NCBI RefSeq assembly: GCF_013085345.1
Contig: NZ_JABFAJ010000011.1
Span: 166,745 to 230,744 of the forward strand
Direction: 5' to 3'
Source: Isoptericola sediminis
Lineage (GTDB): Bacteria; Actinomycetota; Actinomycetes; Actinomycetales; Cellulomonadaceae
Length of the DNA stretch: 64,000 bases
Shown: one piece after another, positions 9,683-17,676 of the stretch
How positions within the stretch are numbered: position 1 is the first letter of the stretch
How the letters are laid out: each line of letters begins with the position of its first letter
Program-made: the position numbers and the translations under genes
The notes under the pieces: model-generated
The model's input: the letters and a program-made list of their open reading frames with translations, nothing else
The model's database searches: none
What the model was told of the DNA's origin: nothing

Positions 9683-10051
9683 ATGGCCGACTACCCCAGC
9701 AACCTGCGCTACTCCGTCGAGCACGAGTGGATCGACGACGGCACCCCGGCGACCGTGGGCGTGACCTCCTACGCCGTCGAGGCGCTCGGAGACGTCGTGT
9801 ACCTCGAGCTGCCCGAGGTGGGCGCCGAGATCGAGGCCGGCAGCGTCGTCGGCGAGATCGAGTCCACCAAGTCCGTCTCCGAGCTCTACACGCCCGTGTC
9901 CGGGAAGGTCGTCGAGGTCAACGAGACCGCCGTCGACGACCCGGCACTGGTCAACACCGAGCCGTTCGGCGCGGGCTGGCTGTTCAAGATCGAGGTGTCG
10001 GGCGAGGGCCAGCTGCTCAGCGCCGAGGAGTACGCGCAGCACGCAGGCTGA
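9683..10051 (+). CDS. gcvH: Glycine cleavage system H-protein
   Basis: 122-residue lipoyl carrier that shuttles the aminomethyl intermediate between the P- and T-proteins. The lipoylation site is K63 in EIESTKSVSELY, inside a full biotinyl/lipoyl-domain pattern (LGDVVYLELP ... GKVVEVN). The N-terminus has the typical RYSVEHEWI. It is the last gene of the gcv operon, 48 nt after gcvT, and a GTGAC-type hairpin at 10167-10183 may end the transcript. Confidence 0.96.
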   Translation: MADYPSNLRYSVEHEWIDDGTPATVGVTSYAVEALGDVVYLELPEVGAEIEAGSVVGEIESTKSVSELYTPVSGKVVEVNETAVDDPALVNTEPFGAGWLFKIEVSGEGQLLSAEEYAQHAG

Positions 10052-10166
10052 GGTGCTCCGGACCGGGGCCGCGGGCGCTGTGACCAAATCGTGATGATCG
10101 GACACCTGCCCGCGGCACCCGGCCTCGAGGACATGGTGACCTGCGACGACGTGACCGCGCTCCCGC

Positions 10167-10183
10167 CCGTGACGCCGTCACGG
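10167..10183. terminator. Hairpin downstream of gcvH
   Basis: CCGTGAC-GCC-GTCACGG, a perfect 7-bp stem with a 3-nt loop, about 115 nt after the gcvH stop in an otherwise featureless 270-nt gap. A terminator is plausible, but the distance and the missing T-run leave this uncertain. Confidence 0.35.
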
Positions 10184-10280
10184 TGCCCGATGACGCCGTC
10201 CGCGCAGACTTCTTCGCCGTGATCCGCGTCATGATCGCCTTCCGTTCCCCTCTCACATCCATGACGGCAGATCCCCAGGT

Positions 10281-10296
10281 CGATCGTCAGCGATCG
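10281..10296. promoter_or_regulatory. CGATCG-N4-CGATCG dyad upstream of LuxR-type HTH gene
   Basis: Two copies of the 6-bp palindrome CGATCG separated by TCAG, centred about 33 nt before the ATG of the small LuxR-type regulator. As LuxR HTH proteins bind as dimers, this could be an autoregulatory operator. Position and symmetry are the only support. Confidence 0.3.
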
Positions 10297-10321
10297 GCGG
10301 CCGTCGTGGAGGAGCGGAACG

Positions 10322-10555
10322 ATGAGTGCCATCGAACTCGAGCGGCCGACGCTCAAGCCGACCCTGACGCGTCGTGAGCAGGTCGTGCTGTCGAACCTGT
10401 CCGAGGACGTCACGCTGGAGCAGATCGCCAGCAAGCTGTTCGTCACGCGCAACACCGTGAAGTCTCAGGTGCGCAGCGTCTACCGCAAGCTCGGCGTCTC
10501 GACGCGGGCCGACGCGGTGGCCTGGGCCCGCCGGGCGGGCATCCGGTCCAGCTGA
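10322..10555 (+). CDS. Stand-alone LuxR/FixJ-type HTH DNA-binding protein
   Basis: 77 residues that are almost entirely a LuxR C-terminal HTH domain: LTRREQVVLSNLSEDVTLEQIASKL, then FVTRNTVKSQVRSVYRKLGV with the recognition helix, then ADAVAWARRAG. No receiver, PAS or ligand domain precedes it, so it is a single-domain regulator like GerE or Spo0A-independent LuxR solos. The ATG has a GGAGCGG ribosome-binding site. Neighbours (gcvH upstream, Nudix downstream) do not reveal its targets. Confidence 0.85.
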   Translation: MSAIELERPTLKPTLTRREQVVLSNLSEDVTLEQIASKLFVTRNTVKSQVRSVYRKLGVSTRADAVAWARRAGIRSS

Positions 10556-10673
10556 GGCGTCGCCACCGGACGCCCTGCCCCCTATCGGGGGATGTCGTGG
10601 GCAGGGCGGGCAGGTCGACGGAATGTGACCTCCGCGACGGCGTCGTCGCCGCCGCGGGTGACACACTCGCGCC

Positions 10674-11087
10674 ATGACTCGTCGACTCGTCGTGGCCGCT
10701 GCGATCGTCGATGCCTTCGACCGGCCCACCCGGCTGCTCGCGGCACGCCGGACCCGTCCCGCGGCCATCGCGGGACGCTGGGAGTTCCCCGGGGGCAAGG
10801 CCGAGCCGGGGGAGCACCCGGTCGACGCCCTGCACCGCGAGCTGCACGAGGAGCTCGGGGTGCGGGTGGAGCTCGGCGACGAGGTCGTGGGGCCCGACGA
10901 CGGCGGTTGGATCATCACGGACCGGCACGTCCTGCGGCTCTGGCTCGCGTCGGTGGCCACCGGCTTCCCGCGGCCCCTGATCGAGCACGACGAGCTGCGC
11001 TGGTTGGACGCCGGCTCGCTGTGGGAGGTCGACTGGCTCGACGGCGACGTCCGGATCGTCGAGGAGCTCGCCGGGCGGATCGCCTAG
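10674..11087 (+). CDS. Nudix hydrolase, MutT-like (8-oxo-dGTP diphosphatase candidate)
   Basis: 137 residues. The Nudix box GX5EX7REUXEEXGU is complete at about residues 41-63 (GKAEPGE ... RELHEELGV), with the preceding WEFPGG typical of MutT-type nucleotide-pool sanitising enzymes. A MutT enzyme would hydrolyse oxidised dGTP to the monophosphate. The RLLAARRTRP start resembles MutT/CtxA-like dCTP-type Nudix members too, so substrate is not settled. Confidence 0.85.
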   Translation: MTRRLVVAAAIVDAFDRPTRLLAARRTRPAAIAGRWEFPGGKAEPGEHPVDALHRELHEELGVRVELGDEVVGPDDGGWIITDRHVLRLWLASVATGFPRPLIEHDELRWLDAGSLWEVDWLDGDVRIVEELAGRIA

Positions 11088-11175
11088 CCCCCTCACGGTG
11101 TGCGCCGCGTTGCGTCCCCGGGCGCATCGACGACACTGGTGCCGACGACGGAGTCGGCCGGAGGAGGTCACCGTG

Positions 11176-11580
11176 GTGCCGAGGACGACGCCGGTGTCAT
11201 CAGCGCTCTACCTCAGCTATACCGACGCGCCCGCCGGGATCGCCTGGCTGGAGCACCTCGGGTTCCGCACCGTCGCGCGGCAGGACGACGCGGACGGCGG
11301 CGTCGTGCACAGCGAGCTCGTGCGTGACGGCGTCGTGCTCATGGTCGCGACGGCGGACGCCGACTACGGTCGCCTCCCGGTGCGAGGCTTCTCCGTCGGG
11401 CAGGGCCTGTACCTGGTGAGCGACGACGTCGACGCGCTCGCCGAGCGTGCCGTCGAGGCGGGTGGCACGCTCCTCGTCGCACCGGAGGACACCGGGTGGG
11501 GCAGTCGCCGCGCCCGGGTGCTCGACCCGGAGGGGCACGAGTGGTCGTTCGGGACGTACGCGCCCGGCGCCGAGGCGTGA
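11176..11580 (+). CDS. VOC-family (glyoxalase/bleomycin-resistance fold) protein
   Basis: 134 residues from a GTG at 11176, which sits 8 nt after a GAGGAGG ribosome-binding site; the adjacent GTG at 11173 is equally in frame. The LYLSYTDAPAGIAWLEHLGF start, internal GLYLVSDDVDALAERAVEAGG and DPEGHEWSFGTY end are the paired beta-alpha-beta-beta-beta units of the vicinal-oxygen-chelate fold. The resemblance is to PhnB/YdeI-type glyoxalase-like proteins of unknown substrate. It is convergent with the kinase gene. Confidence 0.8.
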   Translation: MPRTTPVSSALYLSYTDAPAGIAWLEHLGFRTVARQDDADGGVVHSELVRDGVVLMVATADADYGRLPVRGFSVGQGLYLVSDDVDALAERAVEAGGTLLVAPEDTGWGSRRARVLDPEGHEWSFGTYAPGAEA

Positions 11581-11593
11581 GGCCGCGCGGCCC

Positions 11594-12190
11594 TCAGGAC
11601 CGCCGGTCGGCGTCGCGACGCGGCGGCGGGACCGGACGGCCGACCCGTCCCGCGAGCTCGGCCAGCCAGCGCTCGACGTCGTCCTGGCTCCGCAGCCGGA
11701 CCACCGTCAGGTGCGGCGCGACCTCCGCCACGTGCGACGCGAGTCCCCGGAAACCGTGACGGGTGCGCCAGGCCCAGCGCACGATGTGGTCCGGGTCGCT
11801 GACGAACGTGCGCAGCGGTGGTTCGTGGTTGCCGTTCCACAGCTCGGTCCCGCGGACCCGACGCCGCACGGTCCGGGTGACCACGCGCCGCATCCGGACG
11901 CGGACCGGCATGTCGAGCCACACCAGCAGCTCCGCCCGTTCGAGGAGCAGCGGTCGCACCGCGCGGTACTGCCACTCCGTCACCCAGGACTCCCCGGCGA
12001 CCAGGCGCTCGACGTCGGTGACGAACGCGGGTCGCGGCGTCCATCCCGGGCCGTGGTAGAGCCCGTCGAGCTCGGTGTGCGTGATGCCGAGCAGCGTCGA
12101 GATCCGACCCGCCAGGGTCGACTTCCCGGCGCCCGAGGTCCCGGCCACGAGGACGCGGCGGGGGAGGGCGGGCGACGCGTCGGCGGGCAT
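11594..12190 (-). CDS. P-loop NTPase, adenylate kinase/topology-modulation protein-like
   Basis: 198 residues. The Walker A loop GTSGAGKST (about residues 17-25) follows a first beta strand VLVAG, and the LLVWLDMPVRVRMRRVVTRTVRR stretch supplies the lid/LID-like arginine cluster of small-molecule kinases. WNGNHEPP and an Arg-rich centre match the FlaR/topology-modulation group of adenylate kinase-like proteins found widely in actinobacteria. Substrate unknown. The ATG is 50 nt from the divergent MOSC gene. Confidence 0.8.
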   Translation of the reverse strand: MPADASPALPRRVLVAGTSGAGKSTLAGRISTLLGITHTELDGLYHGPGWTPRPAFVTDVERLVAGESWVTEWQYRAVRPLLLERAELLVWLDMPVRVRMRRVVTRTVRRRVRGTELWNGNHEPPLRTFVSDPDHIVRWAWRTRHGFRGLASHVAEVAPHLTVVRLRSQDDVERWLAELAGRVGRPVPPPRRDADRRS

Positions 12191-12240
12191 CCCGCCAGGT
12201 TAGCGGGGTCCCGTCGCCCGGACGGTGCCAGACTCGGGGC

Positions 12241-12804
12241 ATGACGGCGTACGACTACCCGGTCGTGATCGAGCACCTGCTCGTGTCTCCCGAGCACGCC
12301 TACTTCGGGCGGCCCCGCGACGGCGCGGCGGACGTCCCGACGACGGACCGCGACGAGGCCGAGGTCGTGGCGGGCCGGGGGATCGTGGGCGACCGGTTCT
12401 TCGGCAAGGCCGCCCACATGGACGCCGCGGTGACGGTGTTCGCCGCCGAGGCCCTCGAGGAGATCGCCCGCGAGCTCGGCACGGGCCCGCTCGACCCGTT
12501 GCTGACCCGGCGCAACGTGGTGCTGCGCGGCGCCGAGCTGGCACCGCTGATCGGGCAGGAGTTCGAGATCCGCTCCCGCCGCTCGGCCGTGACGCTGCGC
12601 GGCGGCCGGCCGGCCCACCCCTGCGCCTGGATGGACCGCATGCTGGCCCCCGGCGTGCACGCCGCGATGCGGGGACGTGGGGGAGTGCGGTGCATGCCGG
12701 TCACGGACGGTGTGCTGCACCGGGGACCCGCCGTGCTGGTCAGCCCGGTGGAGCTCGACCCGGCTCGCGCCGGTGAGGCGGTCCGGCGCCCGCGGCTGCC
12801 GTGA
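12241..12804 (+). CDS. MOSC domain-containing protein
   Basis: 187 residues. MOSC domains bind sulfur for molybdenum-cofactor sulfuration or act as N-hydroxylated base reductases (YiiM/YuaD). Visible hallmarks are GRGIVGDRFF near residue 45, RRNVVLRG, and the conserved cysteine C128 in HPCAWMD, the sulfide/ligand residue. It is a single-domain form without the MOSC_N barrel. No Moco genes are adjacent. Confidence 0.85.
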   Translation: MTAYDYPVVIEHLLVSPEHAYFGRPRDGAADVPTTDRDEAEVVAGRGIVGDRFFGKAAHMDAAVTVFAAEALEEIARELGTGPLDPLLTRRNVVLRGAELAPLIGQEFEIRSRRSAVTLRGGRPAHPCAWMDRMLAPGVHAAMRGRGGVRCMPVTDGVLHRGPAVLVSPVELDPARAGEAVRRPRLP

Positions 12805-12866
12805 CGCCGTCGTCGACCTGGACCGGCCGCCGATGCCGGGGACGCCCGGCGGGCTAGGCTGGTCCC

Positions 12867-13085
12867 ATGAGCGACTTCCAGGTCAACCGAGCCCCGCAGA
12901 ACGACGCCCCCGGGGCGATGCTCGGGCGCGTCATCGTGTCCTTCGTGCTGTTCGTCGCGGGGCTCGTCCTCATCGGCGTCGGCGCCACGGCCGACCCCTC
13001 GCTCGCCCCGTTCGTCTTCACCGGTGGGATCGTCGCGGTCGGGCTGGCGTTCGGCCTGCCGATGATCGGCGGCAGCGAGCGCTGA
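12867..13085 (+). CDS. Small two-helix membrane protein, hypothetical
   Basis: 72 residues with two hydrophobic stretches (about residues 15-36 and 48-67) joined by a short turn containing ADPSL, so probably an integral membrane hairpin. The short hydrophilic N-terminus is MSDFQVNRAPQNDAPGA. I do not recognise a family. It is followed by a large inverted repeat at 13105-13165. Confidence 0.55.
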   Translation: MSDFQVNRAPQNDAPGAMLGRVIVSFVLFVAGLVLIGVGATADPSLAPFVFTGGIVAVGLAFGLPMIGGSER

Positions 13086-13104
13086 ACCGGAGCGCACCAC
13101 CTCA

Positions 13105-13165
13105 GCTGTGGGCATGAGATCTGCAGGCCGGAGCGGTCCGGGACTGCAAATCTCATGCCCACAGC
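13105..13165. repeat. 22-bp near-perfect inverted repeat between convergent genes
   Basis: Arms 13105-13126 and 13144-13165 match as inverted repeats at 21 of 22 positions (C at 13120-13121 region versus T equivalent). The 17-nt spacer itself holds CCGGA-GCGG-TCCGG. It sits exactly between convergent genes (stops at 13085 and 13176), as a bidirectional terminator would. The arms include the fairly AT-rich word GGCATGAGAT, unlike normal GC-only stems here, so an extragenic repeat of mobile origin is an alternative. Confidence 0.7.
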
Positions 13166-13175
13166 GGTGAGCGGG

Positions 13176-13676
13176 TCAGGCGGTGCTGCGGACCTGCTCG
13201 ACGAACGCGGTCACGCGCGAGCCGAGGCCCGCGACGCGCCGCTCGACGACGGCGGCGCGGGCCGCGTCGTCGTCGGACCCCGCCTCGGCCAGGGTCGGCC
13301 GACGCCGCGCGTTGCGCGAGCACCGGAGGTCCGTGCAGATCAGCGTGCCGATGGTGTTGCCCTTCCGTCCGGACGCCCCGCCCCGGCGGGCGACGAACAG
13401 GGCGACGTCGCCGGGGTCGCCGGCGTGCTCGCACCAGGCGCACATCGCCGAGCGCCGGGCGCTGGTCTCGGGGGCGCGCAGGATGATGCCGGTCGGCGCG
13501 CCGTCGATCTCGGCCACGACATAGGCGGCCAGGGGCTGCTTGCGGTCGCGCCAGCCGAGGAACTCGAGGCGGTCCCACCGCTGGGCGTCGAGGTCCGGGG
13601 GGAGCATGCGCTGGCGTTCGCTGCGGGTGGCGTTGACGAGGGCAGCACGGAGCTGCTGCTCGGTGAGGGGAGTCAT
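13176..13676 (-). CDS. FBP C-terminal treble-clef zinc-finger domain protein
   Basis: 166 residues from the ATG at 13674-13676; the 17 extra residues of the open frame are not supported by a ribosome-binding site. The centre holds a four-cysteine zinc site: CAWC (about residue 77) and, some 40 residues later, CTDLRC. This matches the FBP (fibronectin/fusA-binding-protein-like) C-terminal zinc-finger domain, related to the Fus-binding/FusB fold that interacts with elongation factor G. That relationship is family knowledge; the function in this organism is unproven. Confidence 0.75.
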   Translation of the reverse strand: MTPLTEQQLRAALVNATRSERQRMLPPDLDAQRWDRLEFLGWRDRKQPLAAYVVAEIDGAPTGIILRAPETSARRSAMCAWCEHAGDPGDVALFVARRGGASGRKGNTIGTLICTDLRCSRNARRRPTLAEAGSDDDAARAAVVERRVAGLGSRVTAFVEQVRSTA

Positions 13677-13740
13677 GGGGTGCCTTCGGTCGGCGGGGGA
13701 GTGGGCAGGCTGACGCCGGGCCCTCACACCGACCGGGCGG

Positions 13741-13818
13741 TCAGCGGCGAGGGACCCGGTGGGTGGCGTCGGCCGAGCAGGCCTGCACGGCCACCCCGCT
13801 CCCCGTGACGCGCTGCAT
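13741..13818 (-). CDS. Possible 25-residue ORF with strong ribosome-binding site
   Basis: The 264-nt gap between metE and the FBP gene contains a short minus-strand frame beginning at 13816-13818 with GAGGAG placed 6 nt upstream. The peptide has one cysteine and several arginines and ends 64 nt before the FBP start. It is transcribed in the same direction as FBP, so it could be a leader peptide. Coding is supported only by the start context; it may be chance. Confidence 0.25.
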   Translation of the reverse strand: MQRVTGSGVAVQACSADATHRVPRR

Positions 13819-13835
13819 CACTCGCTCCTCGACTC

Positions 13836-13885
13836 CGGTCCCGGCCCACCGGTCGGCGGGCCGGGACCGATGCTGGCACAGCATC
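13836..13885 (-). terminator. Double hairpin downstream of metE
   Basis: Perfect 12-bp arms (CGGTCCCGGCCC at 13836-13847 with its complement at 13858-13869) are immediately joined to a second hairpin GATGCTG-GCA-CAGCATC at 13869-13885. The pair lies 56-105 nt past the metE stop on the minus strand and ends the metFE transcript plausibly. Confidence 0.6.
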
Positions 13886-13940
13886 CCGGCCGCGTCCAGG
13901 TCATTCGACCGTGCGACCGTCCGGCGGAACCCCGGTGCGA

Positions 13941-16382
13941 TCAGAGGCCGGCCCGCACCGTCCGCGCGGCCTCCACGAGGTGCCGCAGCGACGGCTCCAC
14001 CTCCGCGTACCCGCGGGTCTTGAGGCCGCAGTCCGGGTTCACCCAGACCAGGCCCGGGTCGATCGCCGACGTCGCCAGCCCCAGCAGCTCGGTGACCTCG
14101 GCGGTCGACGGCACCCGGGGGGAGTGGATGTCGTAGACGCCGGGCCCGACCCCGCGCGTGTACCCGGCCTCGTGCAGCTCGGGGACGACCTCCATGCGTG
14201 ACCGGGCCGCCTCGATCGAGGTCACGTCGGCGTCGAGCCCGTCGATCGCGTCGATGATCTCGCCGAACTCCGAGTAGCACAGGTGCGTGTGCACCTGGGT
14301 CGACGACGCGGCACCCGCCGTCGCCAGACGGAACGCCCCCACCGACCAGTCGAGGTAGGCCGGCTGGTCGGCCCGCCGCAACGGCAGCAGCTCGCGCAGC
14401 GCCGGCTCGTCCACCTGGACGACGGCGGTGCCCGCGGCCTCGAGGTCGGTCACCTCGTCGCGCAGGGCGAGCGCCACCTGGCGGGCGGTGTCGCCGAGCG
14501 GCTGGTCGTCGCGGACGAACGACCAGGCCAGGATCGTCACCGGTCCGGTGAGCATGCCCTTGACCGGGCGCGCGGTGAGCGACTGGGCGTAGCGGGTCCA
14601 CTCCACCGTCATCGGGGCGGGCCGCGTGACGTCGCCCCACAGGATCGGCGGGCGCACGCACCGCGACCCGTACGACTGCACCCAGCCGAGGTCCGTCGTC
14701 GCGAACCCGTCCAGCAGCTCGGCGAAGTACTGGACCATGTCGTTGCGCTCCGGCTCACCGTGCACCAGCACGTCCAGGCCGATGTCCTCCTGCAGCGCGA
14801 TCACCCGGGCGATCTCGTCCCGCATCGCGGCGCGGTACGCGTCGTCGGCCAGCTCGCCCTTCGCCCAGGCGGACCGCGTGCGACGGATCTCGGCCGTCTG
14901 CGGGAACGAACCGATCGTCGTCGTCGGCAGCGGCGGCAGGTCGAGGCTCTCGCGCTGGGCGGCGACGCGTCCCGCGTGATCACCCCGCGCGAAGTCCGTC
15001 GCGGACAGCGCGGCGATCCGCTCCCGCACGGCGGGGACGACGACGCCGGTCGCGGCGGCCCGGTCGGCCAGCGCGGCGCTCGCCTCGTCGAGCTCGGCGC
15101 GCACCGCGTCCGGCCCGCCGGTCAGGGCCCGGGCGAGGGTCGTCACCTCGCCGACCTTCTGGTCGGCGAACGCCAGCCAGCGGCGCAGCGCCGGGGTGCG
15201 CCCGGCACGGTCGGCCGCCGGGCCGGTCCAGGTCTCGTCGTCGACGTCGTGCGGCACGTGCAGCAGGGACGTCGACGTGCCGACGGCCAACGACCGGGCG
15301 CCGAGCCCGCGCAACGCCTCGAGCGTGCCCAGGCGCGCAGCGAGGTCGGTGCGCCAGACGTTGTGCCCGTCGACGACACCGGCCACGAGGGTCTTGGAGG
15401 CCAGCCCCGGGACCGTCCCGTCCGGACCGGTCCCGGCGGGCACACCGCCCTCGAACAGGTCGATCGCGACGGCCTCGACGTCCGTCCCGGCCAGCAGCGC
15501 GAGCCCGTCCCGGGCCGGCCGGCCGTCGGCGCCCGGGGCGGCCAGCCCGCCGAACGGCGCGGCCACGAGGAGGCGCGGTCGCTCGGGCACGGTGTCCAGC
15601 GCGTCGTCCGCCGACGCGGGTGCCAGACCGGTCGCCAGCTCCCGGTAGGCCCGGGTGATCGCGGCGTCGACCCGCTCCGGGTCGACGCCGACCGAGTCCG
15701 TCACCAGCACGGGCTCGTCGAGCTGCACCCACGGGACGCCGACGGCGGCGAGGGCCCGCAGCAGCTCGGCGTACGCGGCGACGACGTCGTCGAGCCGGTC
15801 GAGCGGGTGGAACCCGTCGCCCGCGTCATCGGCCGCCTTCGACAGCGCCAGGAACGTCACGGGTCCCACGAGCACCGGACGCGTGGTGACCCCGGCCTCC
15901 TTCGCCTCGGCGTACTCGCGCACGACGCGGTGGTCGGCGAAGGAGATCGGCGTCGTCTCGCTGATCTCGGGGACCAGGTAGTGGTAGTTCGTGTCGAACC
16001 ACTTGGTCATCTCCAGCGGGGCGTCCTCGCCGCGTCCGCGGGCGACGGTGAAGTAGCCGTCGAGGTCGAGGGAGCCGTCCTCGTCGTCCAGGAGGTCCCG
16101 GAACCGAGCCGGGACGGCGCCGAGCAGGGCGACGACGTCGAGCACCTGGTCGTAGTACGAGAACGAACCCGGGACGGACCCGTCCTCGGGGTCGAGGCCG
16201 AGCGCGACGAGCCGCTGCACGGTCTCGCGGCGCAGGGTGCCGGCCGCGACCTCGAGGTCGACGGCGTCCGTGCGGCCGGCCCAGTACGCCTCGACGGCGC
16301 GCTTGAGCTCACGGCGGCGGCCGATCCGGGGGTAGCCGAGGATGGTGCCGCCGGGGAACGGGGTGGTGGTCGGAACGGTCAT
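13941..16382 (-). CDS. metE: Cobalamin-independent methionine synthase
   Basis: 813 residues. MetE transfers the methyl group of 5-methyltetrahydropteroyltriglutamate to homocysteine, giving methionine without B12. The N-terminus has the family pattern [18 protein letters not shown]. The C-terminal barrel carries zinc ligands in [10 protein letters not shown] (His and Cys) and the late Cys in [10 protein letters not shown]. It is about 40-60 residues longer than most MetE, with the extra length in variable loops between the two barrels. The ATG at 16380-16382 is 89 nt from metF, whose product supplies the methyl donor. Confidence 0.96.
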   Translation of the reverse strand: MTVPTTTPFPGGTILGYPRIGRRRELKRAVEAYWAGRTDAVDLEVAAGTLRRETVQRLVALGLDPEDGSVPGSFSYYDQVLDVVALLGAVPARFRDLLDDEDGSLDLDGYFTVARGRGEDAPLEMTKWFDTNYHYLVPEISETTPISFADHRVVREYAEAKEAGVTTRPVLVGPVTFLALSKAADDAGDGFHPLDRLDDVVAAYAELLRALAAVGVPWVQLDEPVLVTDSVGVDPERVDAAITRAYRELATGLAPASADDALDTVPERPRLLVAAPFGGLAAPGADGRPARDGLALLAGTDVEAVAIDLFEGGVPAGTGPDGTVPGLASKTLVAGVVDGHNVWRTDLAARLGTLEALRGLGARSLAVGTSTSLLHVPHDVDDETWTGPAADRAGRTPALRRWLAFADQKVGEVTTLARALTGGPDAVRAELDEASAALADRAAATGVVVPAVRERIAALSATDFARGDHAGRVAAQRESLDLPPLPTTTIGSFPQTAEIRRTRSAWAKGELADDAYRAAMRDEIARVIALQEDIGLDVLVHGEPERNDMVQYFAELLDGFATTDLGWVQSYGSRCVRPPILWGDVTRPAPMTVEWTRYAQSLTARPVKGMLTGPVTILAWSFVRDDQPLGDTARQVALALRDEVTDLEAAGTAVVQVDEPALRELLPLRRADQPAYLDWSVGAFRLATAGAASSTQVHTHLCYSEFGEIIDAIDGLDADVTSIEAARSRMEVVPELHEAGYTRGVGPGVYDIHSPRVPSTAEVTELLGLATSAIDPGLVWVNPDCGLKTRGYAEVEPSLRHLVEAARTVRAGL

Positions 16383-16471
16383 GAGCAGTCCTTTCGCGGG
16401 CTCCGGGACGCGTGGTGGGGACGACGGGGCTCCCCGGGACGCGGGTGCGTCCCGGGCAGCGGTCCGTCCCC

Positions 16472-17500
16472 TCAGAGCGCGGCCGGTGCGGGGGTCGGGA
16501 TGCTCGGTACCCACGGCCTGCCGGCCAGGTCGGCGTCGTCGACGGGGACGGACGCCGGACCGCCGAGGTGGACACCCTCGAGCAGGTCCAGAGCGGGACG
16601 GTGCTTGTTGAACGTGTACACGTGCAGACCGGGCGCGCCGGCGTCGAGCACCCGTTGGGCGAGCTCGGTGCCGTACGCGGTCCCGTAGGCGTACTGCGCC
16701 TCGGGGTCCGGCCGGGCGTCCAGCGCGTCCAGCAGGTGCCGGGGCGCGCGGACGCCGGTGAGGTCCTCGACACGACGGAGCCGGCGCGGCTCGGTCGTGG
16801 GCAGCAGCCCGGCGAGGATCGGGATCGTCACGCCGGCCGCGCGGGCCTCGGCGACGAAGTCGGTGTAGGAGTCGGCCTGGTAGAAGAACTGGGTGACGGC
16901 GAAGGACGCGCCGGCCTGCTGCTTCTCCAGCAGGCGCCGGACCTCCTGGGCACGGGTCGTGCCGGCCTGGACGTTGCCGTCGGGGAACGCGGCCACGGCG
17001 ATCGTCAGCGGGCGGGCGGCGCCGCGGACGGCGGCAGCCGGGTCGGTGGCGCACCGCCGGGCCTCGACCTCCCGCAGCAGGTGCACGAGCTCGACGGCCG
17101 AGTGGACGCCGCCGGCGGGCGGTCGCCAGTCGGGCTGGTCCCGCGGCGGGTCGCCGCGCAGCGCGAGGAAGGAGCGCACCCCGGCCTCGAGGAACTCGTC
17201 GACGACCTCCGAGACGTTCTCCCGCGAGGCGCCGACGCAGGTCAGGTGCGCGATCGGCAGCACGGGCGTGCCGGCGAGCAGTCGGGAGACGACGTCGCGG
17301 GCGGTGTCCCGGTCCCCGCCGCCCGCCCCGTAGGTCACCGACACGAAGTCCGGGCGCGCGGCGACGAGCCGGCGTGCCGTCTCCCAGAACCGGGGTGCGG
17401 CGTCGGGTCGCCGCGGCGGCATGAGCTCGAAGCTCACCGTCGGGCGGGACGGTTCCGGGCGCGGCGGCGCGGGGAGATGCGGGGATGCCTCGGCGACCAT
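16472..17500 (-). CDS. metF: 5,10-Methylenetetrahydrofolate reductase
   Basis: 342-residue flavoprotein that reduces 5,10-methylene-THF to 5-methyl-THF, feeding MetE directly downstream. Core motifs are SFELMPPR (active-site glutamate), [24 protein letters not shown] and the FAD/folate region FFYQADSY. It is longer than E. coli MetF (296 residues) because of N- and C-terminal Pro/Ala-rich extensions. The start is the ATG at 17498-17500 with GGAG nine nt upstream, inside the closing helix of the S-box riboswitch. Confidence 0.95.
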   Translation of the reverse strand: MVAEASPHLPAPPRPEPSRPTVSFELMPPRRPDAAPRFWETARRLVAARPDFVSVTYGAGGGDRDTARDVVSRLLAGTPVLPIAHLTCVGASRENVSEVVDEFLEAGVRSFLALRGDPPRDQPDWRPPAGGVHSAVELVHLLREVEARRCATDPAAAVRGAARPLTIAVAAFPDGNVQAGTTRAQEVRRLLEKQQAGASFAVTQFFYQADSYTDFVAEARAAGVTIPILAGLLPTTEPRRLRRVEDLTGVRAPRHLLDALDARPDPEAQYAYGTAYGTELAQRVLDAGAPGLHVYTFNKHRPALDLLEGVHLGGPASVPVDDADLAGRPWVPSIPTPAPAAL

Positions 17501-17508
17501 GCGTCACT

Positions 17509-17610
17509 CCATCGGGCCTGGTGTTGAGCACCTTCGTCCTCGGGAGGCTTCCGTCGGAGAACGGGTTGCTGCGGCGTCGTCGAGCCAGGACTCTCGGCCG
17601 CTCTGGATGG
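17509..17610 (-). promoter_or_regulatory. S-box (SAM-I) riboswitch controlling metF-metE
   Basis: Read on the minus strand, the leader shows S-box blocks in order: the P1 5' strand CCATC (17606-17610), AGAG, CTGGCTCGACGACGCC, GCAGCAACC, AAGGTGCTCAACACC, then GATGG (17509-17513) as the P1 3' strand. These match the conserved SAM-I core (kink-turn, CAACC, GGTGC). The 3' P1 strand runs into the metF Shine-Dalgarno GGAG, so SAM binding should hide the ribosome-binding site. Such riboswitches shut off methionine genes when SAM is plentiful, matching MetF and MetE. Confidence 0.8.
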
Positions 17611-17676
17611 CTTGTCGGGGTCCGACCCTACGCGCTGTTCAGCCTGCGGACAAGCGGTGTCGCATGATGAGACGTG

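Noticed and set aside
5516..10105. 1529-residue minus-strand frame opposite the gcv operon
   Set aside because: Low-complexity Arg/Gly/His-rich shadow of gcvP, gcvT and gcvH codons, as expected in very GC-rich DNA.
14283..16688. 801-residue plus-strand frame opposite metE
   Set aside because: Composition of an antisense shadow; metE on the minus strand is unmistakable.
13941..17531. metE and metF in one continuous 1196-residue frame
   Set aside because: MetF lies in a different frame from the extension; MetE begins at the ATG 16382, and the extension is metF shadow.
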